Below, piece by piece: positions 1-5,893 of a stretch of 5,949 nt of DNA. The notes under the pieces are model-generated. The model saw only the letters and a list, made by a program, of their open reading frames with translations. It did no database searches and was not told the DNA's origin. A program made the translations under genes and the position numbers. The stretch spans positions 1-5,949 of the forward strand of contig JADBKX010000154.1 in assembly GCA_014894735.1 (NCBI GenBank). Direction: 5' to 3'. This DNA is from Candidatus Sediminicultor sextus (GTDB taxonomy: Bacteria > Atribacterota > Phoenicimicrobiia > Phoenicimicrobiales > Phoenicimicrobiaceae). How positions within the stretch are numbered: position 1 is the stretch's first letter; every line of letters starts with the position of its first letter.

Positions 1-81
1 GCAGAAAGGATTACAAAAAAGACCAGTGCCGATGAAGTAGTTGGTTTAATCGTGGGTTCCTTGCCTGGAGATTATAATTAA
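1..81 (+). CDS. 3' end of an unidentified protein-coding gene (5' truncated)
   Basis: Reading from base 1, an open frame of 26 codons ends in TAA at 79-81. The C-terminus contains TSADEVVGLIVGSLPGDYN. The other forward reading frames are not a better fit, and the stop lies 34 nt before the NDK start, a typical intra-operon spacing. The visible residues look like a soluble mixed helix/strand end of a globular protein, with no membrane segment. I do not recognise the family from 26 residues and give no function. The close spacing suggests co-transcription with the NDK gene. Confidence 0.6.
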   Translation, partial: AERITKKTSADEVVGLIVGSLPGDYN

Positions 82-115
82 AAGATAAGGAAAAGAAATA
101 GAGGTGCATTAAGAA

Positions 116-646
116 ATGGAAAGAACACTGGTGTTAATAAAGCCCGATGCATTTAAAAGAGGCCTGGTTGGGGAAATTATTTCGAGATTTGAAAGAGTGG
201 GACTAAGTCTGGAAGAAATGAAAATAGTAAATGCTACTACTGAAATTGTGGGAAAACACTACCCTGATGATAAAAATTGGATTAGATCTGTTGGTAAAAA
301 GACTGTAGATACTTATCAAAAATATCATTTAAATATTGTAGAGGATTTAGGTACTGATGATGCTTTGGAAGTTGGTAATCTGGTTAGAAAATGGTTGATT
401 CAGCAAATAACTTCAGGACCAATAATTGCAATTATCTTGAGCGGAAACCATGCTATTGAAGTTGTAAGAAAAATAGCGGGGAATACGGTTCCTCTTTTTG
501 CAGAATTGGGTACAATAAGGGGTGATTTTTCGATTGATTCACCCGACCTTTCTACTAAGGAAAAGCGAGCTTTACAGAATTTGGTTCATGCCTCGTCAAC
601 CATTGAGGAATCGATACGAGAAATTTCTCTTTGGTTTGAAATTTGA
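116..646 (+). CDS. ndk: Nucleoside diphosphate kinase, long (176 aa) form
   Basis: NDK transfers the gamma-phosphate of a nucleoside triphosphate (mostly ATP) to nucleoside diphosphates through a phosphohistidine intermediate, balancing cytosolic NTP and dNTP pools. Recognisable residues are the N-terminal TLVLIKPDAFKRG (K9), HY at 48-49, TSGP at 99-102, the R118/T124 region (VVRKIAGNT), GTIRGDF with R135, and NLVHAS with N155 and the catalytic H158 (codon 587-589). The protein exceeds the common 130-155 aa because of about 30 extra residues between HY and TSGP and about 9 between RGDF and the catalytic NxxH. From memory, similar long NDKs occur in some crenarchaea and candidate-phylum bacteria. 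The motif after the histidine is HASST instead of the usual HGSDS. The ATG is supported by GAGGTG at 101-106, 9 nt upstream, and by the canonical NDK N-terminus. No signal peptide is visible. It is probably in an operon with the gene ending at 81. Confidence 0.96.
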   Translation: MERTLVLIKPDAFKRGLVGEIISRFERVGLSLEEMKIVNATTEIVGKHYPDDKNWIRSVGKKTVDTYQKYHLNIVEDLGTDDALEVGNLVRKWLIQQITSGPIIAIILSGNHAIEVVRKIAGNTVPLFAELGTIRGDFSIDSPDLSTKEKRALQNLVHASSTIEESIREISLWFEI

Positions 647-664
647 GGGTTTATACTAACAAAG

Positions 665-683
665 AAAAGGATTATCCCTTTTT
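665..683 (+). terminator. Weak hairpin after ndk, possible terminator
   Basis: AAAAGG (665-670) pairs with CCTTTT (677-682) across a 6-nt loop, 18 nt after the ndk stop. The T-run belongs mostly to the stem and only one T follows it. With two G-C pairs this is a poor intrinsic terminator. It is listed because it is the only hairpin of that kind in the gap, and it could equally be chance in AT-rich DNA. Confidence 0.22.
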
Positions 684-693
684 AATTGATATC

Positions 694-722
694 TTGATTT
701 AATAAGCCTAAGATAGGATATA
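694..722 (+). promoter_or_regulatory. Possible sigma70-type promoter for the large gene
   Basis: TTGATT (694-699) and GATATA (717-722) are spaced by 17 nt and lie 37 nt before the start codon at 759. Another -10-like hexamer, TATAAA, is at 733-738 but has no good -35 partner. The region is very AT-rich, so hexamers of this quality are expected by chance. The 112-nt gap after ndk makes an independent promoter plausible but unproven. Confidence 0.25.
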
Positions 723-745
723 ACCATTAATCTATAAAATGTTTT

Positions 746-752
746 GGGATGG
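746..752 (+). promoter_or_regulatory. Modest Shine-Dalgarno for the large gene
   Basis: GGGATGG lies 6 nt before the ATG at 759 and is only a partial match to GGAGG. The two nearby ATGs at 739 and 749 are in other frames, so this element plus the frame settles the start at 759. CATTAAT (725-731) is complementary to ATTAATG (755-761), which includes the start codon, and ACCAT (723-727) is complementary to ATGGT (749-753) over the Shine-Dalgarno. Both pairings are short and AT-rich. Confidence 0.45.
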
Positions 753-758
753 TAATTA

Positions 759-3700
759 ATGAATAAAACTACGGTCAGAGAATTATATAACAAAATATCT
801 AAAAAGATTTTACACACACAAATATTAGATGATATCTCTTTAGATAAAGAGTTTGTTAGAAAATATATTGAAGATCCTCTATTTTTAAAACAATTGTCAT
901 CTATGGTAAAAAAGAAAGATTATAGCTGTCAGGCAGTATATTTTTTATGTCAGTATATCCTTGTCGATATAGACAAAAAACATAATTCTACTCATTGGCT
1001 TTATCAGGTATTTCAGTTTGCCCTCTCTAAATCTTTCCCTGAAGCAGTAGATCTATCTGTTAAAGATATTTCCGATAATTGCCGAAAAGTTTTCTTGCTT
1101 TATTTAGAATTTTTAAAAGTAATTTCGAAGTTCCAAAAGTCGTCCGGTGATCCTACTTTTCACGGCAAATATCCCCTTAATTTTTTAACTTCTGAAGAAA
1201 GGAATAAACTGGAGAATCCTGCTGAATATAAAAGATTTTTAAAAGCATTTAATGATGAGTATGTTTATGAGATGATGAAATTAAGCCAGGAAGTTTTAAA
1301 GTACAATACTCTTGACCATATATGCGGGGTAAATTGGATTGCTTTGTTTATCGGCAGGCAGTTATATAATCTGGGTCTTCCTGTTGATTTGGGGAGGATT
1401 TCCGGAGCAGCAGCAGGACATGATATCGGAAAATATGGATGCAAGGATATCGAGGTAGAAAGGACTCCCTATTTACATTATTACTATACTGATATGTGGT
1501 TTGAAAAACATAATATTCCTTATGTCGGACATATTGCAGTCAATCATTCTGTTTGGGATTTAGAATTAGAAAATTTACCCTTAGAGTCACTTATATTAAT
1601 TTATTCTGATTTTCGGGTTAAAAATGCGAATAACGGTCTCAAAGAGGAGATGAGGATCTTTAGTTTAAAAGATTCTTTTCAAGTAATTTTAGGGAAACTG
1701 GATAATATTGATAAGAAAAAAAGAAAAAGATATTGCCGGGTTTATGAGAAATTAAAAGATTTTGAAGATTATATGATAAATTTAGGGGTAAATGTAGATG
1801 TAGAGAATAAAAAAATAAGTTCTTGTAAAAAAGATAGAAAACCGTATTATCCTCTCATGCATGGTCAAGAAGTTATCCAAAATATAAAATTTCTTTCTAT
1901 AGAACATAATATAGATTTAATGCACGAGCTTCGAGATGAATCTTCTCTTAATTCACTTTTAGAATTAGCCCGAAGCGAAAAAGATTGGAACAATCTACGG
2001 GAATATCTACAAATATTTAATGAATATTCTACCCATTTGACTCAAAAACAGAAGATGATTACCTTGAGATATTTATACGAACAATTAACTCATCCGGAAG
2101 AGGAAATAAGAAGGAGAAGTGCAAAACTTATCGGTTTATTGATTGCCAGCTTTGACGAAGATTACCGCAAAGAGATTCCTCAGAATGTTACCCTAAAACC
2201 TCCCGCGATTACCAGTGTTAATTTATTGGAAAGATATTTAAAATATTTTTTACAGCCAGATCATAAAAAGATTGCTCTTCATCAATCTCGAATTATTAAT
2301 AGTACTGAGGATATGATTTCTTCTCTCTTTTCTAACTGTCGCAATAATCATCAGGTAAACGATTATAGAAGAAGTATTTTAAATCACTATATAAAAGACC
2401 TGTATACCGATGAAGAAATTCAACTGTGTTTGATAAAAACCGCCGAACATATATCAATCTGTTCAGATGAAAGATCCGTAAAGGTATTATTTGATTATAT
2501 TATAAAAATGTTAAAGAAAGATAATCACAATCTTAGACTTACTGCTTTAGAGGTAGTCTATGATTTAATACCCCAAATTGATAAAAAATTTATATTTATA
2601 AATAACTTAAGAAAATTATTTGCTCGTAATATTTCTACCTCAGTGTTCCCTGCTGAAAATTATTTAAATATGAAGATAGTTGAATTATTAGGTTTGGATG
2701 AAAACATTGTAAAAAGGTACATCGAATTTTATCGAAGAGATATAGAAAAGATACAGTATATATTTCTTAGCAACCTTAAAACTTCGACCAGTGGAATAAT
2801 CAAAAAAATTCAGATAGAACTTTTATTAGAACATACCTTAAAGAGCAAGCAGGAAGAAATCTATACCGCTTTGCATTTTTGCAATATTTTGAAAGTTAGC
2901 GGCATAGAAGATATTAGAAATTTGGCTGGTAAAGCCTTGGTAAATTTAATGCCTTCCTTATCTTTTCAACAGAGAAACGATATAGCCATTGAATTGTTAC
3001 GGGCTTTAGAAATGGAAGATTATCAATTTACTAAATATATTCCTTACTATCTGGGTCAATTAATACTCTATCTTACACCTAATGAGTTAGAGGAACTTGT
3101 TGATGATTTAATAGAAAAAATCAAACAGTCAGATCCCAAATTAAGCTCATTACTGCTTAGAACCGTGGGTATCGCCATCGCTAATTATCCTACATACCGA
3201 GAAAGATTTTCAGAAAAAGAGAAATCATTCGAAAACAGACTTAGCAAGATGATAGGTATTCTTTTGAATGGTTTTGTGCACTATAATTTAAAGGTTAAAC
3301 AAGCTGCATTTAGAGTTATCGGCAAGGAAATATTTGGCTCAAAACATCTTAACTTGGAAGAGAAAAACCACATATTTCAACTTATTGCTAAAAAAATTCT
3401 TACTCTGTTAACTCCTGCAACTAAAGAAGGTCTGATGTTTTTAATAAATTGTATCGGGCTTAATTATATGTATAAATTTGTCTCTGATTATAATTTTTTC
3501 AAAGGGAGCATAAATCTTGAAACCCCAGGCAAAATAGCTTTCTTTCCAGGAGCTTTTGACCCATTTTCTTTAAGCCACAAAGAGATTGTAAAAGCAATAG
3601 AAGAACTCGGATTTGAAATATATTTAGCAGTTGATGAATTTTCCTGGTCTAAAAGGACTCAGCCGCACCTCTTCAGAAAGAATATAATAAATATTTCTAT

Positions 3701-5684
3701 TGCCGATGAACTTAATGTATATTTATATCCTGAAGATTTACCGGTTAATATTGCCAATCCAGATGATTTAAAGGCTTTGAGGGAAAATTTTCCCTTTTCC
3801 GAGGTTTACATTGTAGTAGGCAGTGATGTTATATTAAATGCTTCTGCTTACCAAAAAAATAAGAGAAAAAATTCCATACATACTTTTTCTCATATTATTT
3901 TTGATAGAAAGACCCCACATATTGTAGATGAGAAAGAAGAAGAGATTCAAGAAGCTATTAAAGAAATAAAGGGAAAGACGATAAGACTTAACCTTACACC
4001 TTGTTATGAAGAAATAAGTTCAACTCAAATAAGAAATAATATAGATGAAAATAGAGGCATTTTCAGACTTATCGACCCTTTAGCCCAGAAATATATTTAC
4101 GAAAACAGTTTATACCAAAGAGAACCACAATACAAGAGTGTAATACAGACTATCTCTATTGATGTGCAGGTGATTGAAGATATTGCCCCGGATTTAATAA
4201 AAGAACTTTGTCAGAAAGTACTTTCAAAATATAATCGAAACAAAGCATCTAAAAAATTGCTTGATTTTACTCGTAAATTAAACCCGAGAATTCTACTATT
4301 ACGTGATATTCGCCATAATGGAATGATATTGGGTTTTTCAGCCTTTCATTGGGTTCGTTCAAACATTCTTTTCCAGGAGTTTAAAGACAACTTAATATCT
4401 GAGTATATCCGGGAGAATGCAGTTGGCCGCACGATAGTTATTGATGGTATTTTTACCATAAGTGATATGGAAAATAGATCAGGACTTGAAAACCTTGAGC
4501 AGGTTATTCTTACCGAAACCCTTTCTTTTTGCATAGAGAAAGATTACAGTTACACGATATTTAGGAATATATTAAATGATTATCCTTTAACTTCATTAAA
4601 CGAGAATTTAAAACTTATGGGGTTTTATCGCTTACCTTTCAGCGATAAAGATAATCCGGTATTTGTAGTGGATATGAGTAAACCCTGTATAGTCAATCTG
4701 GATACCGAGACAATTATAAAGGAACCATTCTGCCGAAATTTATACATTAAAAAATCAGTTATAATATCTCGTAAACGATTATTAAAATCATTTACTACTT
4801 TTTTTCCCGGGAGTGTTGTTTTACCATTTAATATAGATTTAATCAATCAAACTATTGTGAAGAAAATTTGCAATATAAATGATGTTTCGACAACGCCGTT
4901 AATCCCTCGAGCTTTAGGAAGGTCAATGTGTGTGCCCTTTGGCAAGATATTACATAAGATGGTAGTACCCAACACGGTAACTAAATCTCTCCATACGGAA
5001 AAAATATTTGATTCTGATATGAAAAGTTTTGAAATTGATGCCTTCCCTCATTATATGAGTTTGGAAAATCAGGTTAAAATAATTCGTTCATTTGATATGC
5101 CCGTAATTCTTATTGATGACTATTTGCATAAAGGTTATAGAATAAAGACCCTTGAGCCCCTGTTTAAAAAATATGATATTAAAATTAATAAAATAATTGT
5201 GGGAGCACTATCTGGTAGTGGAAAAGAGATAGCAACCATATTAAATAGAGATGTTGATTGTGCCCATTTTATTCCCAATCTTAGATTATGGTTTAATGAG
5301 AGTGAATTGTATCCCTTTATTGGCGGAGACGCATTAAGGAGAAAAATAAGGACTCAGGGAAATTTAGTTAGATCTATTAATCAGATACTGCCCTATACTT
5401 TCCCTTCATTTATTAAAAATATTTATGCAAAAATCATCTATAATTTTTCCGAAATTTGTATTGAAAATGCCTTAACTATATTAGAAGCTCTGGAAAATGA
5501 ATACCAGGTAATTCAACAAAGAAAATTGACTCTTGACCATTTAGGAGAAGTAATTATTTATCCCCGATATCCTGACCAAGGAGAAGATATGGAGTATAAA
5601 TTAAATCTTAGTCCTTCTCATTATTTAAGAAATAGCCTTGAACTTTTACGACGAACCAAAGGAATGGCAGACCGGGAAATGTAA
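759..5684 (+). CDS. Giant multidomain protein: HD phosphohydrolase, HEAT-like solenoid, NadD-like adenylyltransferase, GNAT-like and PRTase-like regions
   Basis: This is a predicted cytosolic protein of 1641 aa with no visible signal peptide or membrane segment. Residues 1-165 are helical and unrecognised. Residues 165-330 form an HD-type phosphohydrolase domain: H187, H221-D222 in GHDIGK, H258 and H263 in VGHIAVNHS, and D284 in IYSDFRV, a set compatible with a metal site. Residues 380-905 are helix pairs of HEAT type, for example HPEEEIRRRSAKLIGLLI (445-462) and NLKVKQAAFRVIGKEIF (843-859). Residues 924-1120 resemble NadD (NaMN + ATP to NaAD + PPi): FFPGAFDPFSLSH (928-940), VVGSDV (1019-1024), ISSTQIR (1086-1092) and an ending LIDPLAQKYIYENSLY. 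The usual HxGH is SLSH here. Residues 1127-1325 follow GNAT strand/helix order, ending in LKLMGF (1284-1289). VILIDDYLHKGYR (1449-1461) resembles the PRPP-binding loop of type I phosphoribosyltransferases. Residues 1530-1641 are unrecognised. The frame is unbroken and the start has a Shine-Dalgarno. The HD and NadD domains are firm, GNAT and PRTase tentative, the substrate unknown. Confidence 0.9.
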   Translation: MNKTTVRELYNKISKKILHTQILDDISLDKEFVRKYIEDPLFLKQLSSMVKKKDYSCQAVYFLCQYILVDIDKKHNSTHWLYQVFQFALSKSFPEAVDLSVKDISDNCRKVFLLYLEFLKVISKFQKSSGDPTFHGKYPLNFLTSEERNKLENPAEYKRFLKAFNDEYVYEMMKLSQEVLKYNTLDHICGVNWIALFIGRQLYNLGLPVDLGRISGAAAGHDIGKYGCKDIEVERTPYLHYYYTDMWFEKHNIPYVGHIAVNHSVWDLELENLPLESLILIYSDFRVKNANNGLKEEMRIFSLKDSFQVILGKLDNIDKKKRKRYCRVYEKLKDFEDYMINLGVNVDVENKKISSCKKDRKPYYPLMHGQEVIQNIKFLSIEHNIDLMHELRDESSLNSLLELARSEKDWNNLREYLQIFNEYSTHLTQKQKMITLRYLYEQLTHPEEEIRRRSAKLIGLLIASFDEDYRKEIPQNVTLKPPAITSVNLLERYLKYFLQPDHKKIALHQSRIINSTEDMISSLFSNCRNNHQVNDYRRSILNHYIKDLYTDEEIQLCLIKTAEHISICSDERSVKVLFDYIIKMLKKDNHNLRLTALEVVYDLIPQIDKKFIFINNLRKLFARNISTSVFPAENYLNMKIVELLGLDENIVKRYIEFYRRDIEKIQYIFLSNLKTSTSGIIKKIQIELLLEHTLKSKQEEIYTALHFCNILKVSGIEDIRNLAGKALVNLMPSLSFQQRNDIAIELLRALEMEDYQFTKYIPYYLGQLILYLTPNELEELVDDLIEKIKQSDPKLSSLLLRTVGIAIANYPTYRERFSEKEKSFENRLSKMIGILLNGFVHYNLKVKQAAFRVIGKEIFGSKHLNLEEKNHIFQLIAKKILTLLTPATKEGLMFLINCIGLNYMYKFVSDYNFFKGSINLETPGKIAFFPGAFDPFSLSHKEIVKAIEELGFEIYLAVDEFSWSKRTQPHLFRKNIINISIADELNVYLYPEDLPVNIANPDDLKALRENFPFSEVYIVVGSDVILNASAYQKNKRKNSIHTFSHIIFDRKTPHIVDEKEEEIQEAIKEIKGKTIRLNLTPCYEEISSTQIRNNIDENRGIFRLIDPLAQKYIYENSLYQREPQYKSVIQTISIDVQVIEDIAPDLIKELCQKVLSKYNRNKASKKLLDFTRKLNPRILLLRDIRHNGMILGFSAFHWVRSNILFQEFKDNLISEYIRENAVGRTIVIDGIFTISDMENRSGLENLEQVILTETLSFCIEKDYSYTIFRNILNDYPLTSLNENLKLMGFYRLPFSDKDNPVFVVDMSKPCIVNLDTETIIKEPFCRNLYIKKSVIISRKRLLKSFTTFFPGSVVLPFNIDLINQTIVKKICNINDVSTTPLIPRALGRSMCVPFGKILHKMVVPNTVTKSLHTEKIFDSDMKSFEIDAFPHYMSLENQVKIIRSFDMPVILIDDYLHKGYRIKTLEPLFKKYDIKINKIIVGALSGSGKEIATILNRDVDCAHFIPNLRLWFNESELYPFIGGDALRRKIRTQGNLVRSINQILPYTFPSFIKNIYAKIIYNFSEICIENALTILEALENEYQVIQQRKLTLDHLGEVIIYPRYPDQGEDMEYKLNLSPSHYLRNSLELLRRTKGMADREM

Positions 5685-5792
5685 AGCGGGAAGAAGATAG
5701 TATATAGTATCGAGTATATAGAAAAAACAGTAATAAGTGATGAGTAATGTGTAATAAGTAATGAGTTTTGAGTTGCAAGTTGCGGGTTTTGG
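5685..5792. repeat. Degenerate heptanucleotide tandem array, left block
   Basis: Directly after the stop codon the dinucleotide AG recurs every 7 nt at 5685, 5692, 5699, 5706, 5713 and 5720. Examples are AGTATAT, AGTATCG, AGTATAT. After a 2-nt phase shift a second run follows from 5731: TAATAAG, TGATGAG, TAATGTG, TAATAAG, TAATGAG, TTTTGAG, TTGCAAG, TTGCGGG, fading at TTTTGGA. A loose consensus is TNNNNAG. The style resembles the heptanucleotide short tandem repeats (STRR) described in cyanobacteria, but homology is not implied. A 7-nt period rotates through the reading frames, so the block is non-coding. Confidence 0.75.
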
Positions 5793-5801
5793 AAAAAGTA
5801 G

Positions 5802-5821
5802 GGGCACGATGTATCGTGCCC
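5802..5821. repeat. Perfect 9+9 bp palindrome (REP/MITE-like hairpin)
   Basis: GGGCACGAT (5802-5810) and ATCGTGCCC (5813-5821) are exact reverse complements around GT. As RNA this would be a strong stem of about 8 bp with a 4-nt loop. It begins within GTAGGGG (5798-5804), a head seen again at 5922-5928. No T-run follows on the + strand. On the - strand the stem is followed by CTACTTTTT (complement of 5793-5801), so it could terminate leftward transcription from a gene beyond the window. Its position between two heptamer blocks suggests a dispersed repeat element. Confidence 0.8.
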
Positions 5822-5830
5822 AAAGCAGGT

Positions 5831-5893
5831 ATCTCGTATCTCGTGAATCGTATCTTGCAAAGAAGAAGTCAGGAGCCAGAATTCAGGAGTCAG
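5831..5893. repeat. Degenerate heptanucleotide tandem array, right block
   Basis: Nine consecutive 7-nt units can be laid out: ATCTCGT, ATCTCGT, GAATCGT, ATCTTGC, AAAGAAG, AAGTCAG, GAGCCAG, AATTCAG, GAGTCAG. The first four are one subfamily. Their complement (ACGAGAT) resembles the left block's TATCGAG type, so they may be in inverted orientation. The last five carry AG at the end of each unit, like the left block. No open frame or RNA gene is supported here. Confidence 0.7.

Noticed and set aside
4346..4534. 62-codon open frame on the - strand inside the large gene
   Set aside because: It lies antisense within a well-supported coding region, has no Shine-Dalgarno evidence and its protein has no recognisable motif.
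4625..4846. 73-codon open frame on the - strand inside the large gene
   Set aside because: Same situation: it is antisense to the C-terminal half of the large protein and looks like a chance frame.
5199..5231. Walker A-like ALSGSGKE (1483-1490) in the large protein
   Set aside because: The residue after GK is Glu instead of Ser/Thr, no convincing Walker B follows, and the position fits the strand and turn after the PRTase-like loop better.
5802..5821. Rho-independent terminator for the large gene
   Set aside because: The hairpin is 117 nt after the stop codon and is followed by AAAGC on the + strand, with no T-run. Only the - strand has a T-run.
5608..5860. Two overlapping - strand open frames across the end of the large gene and the trailer
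   Set aside because: Their peptides (THYLLHITHHLLL and LLITHYSSLIT types) are translations of the 7-nt repeats, which give a 7-residue periodic peptide in any frame. This is a repeat artefact.
5685..5893. CRISPR array
   Set aside because: Units are 7 nt, degenerate and contiguous. There are no 23-40 nt conserved repeats separated by unique spacers, and no cas genes.
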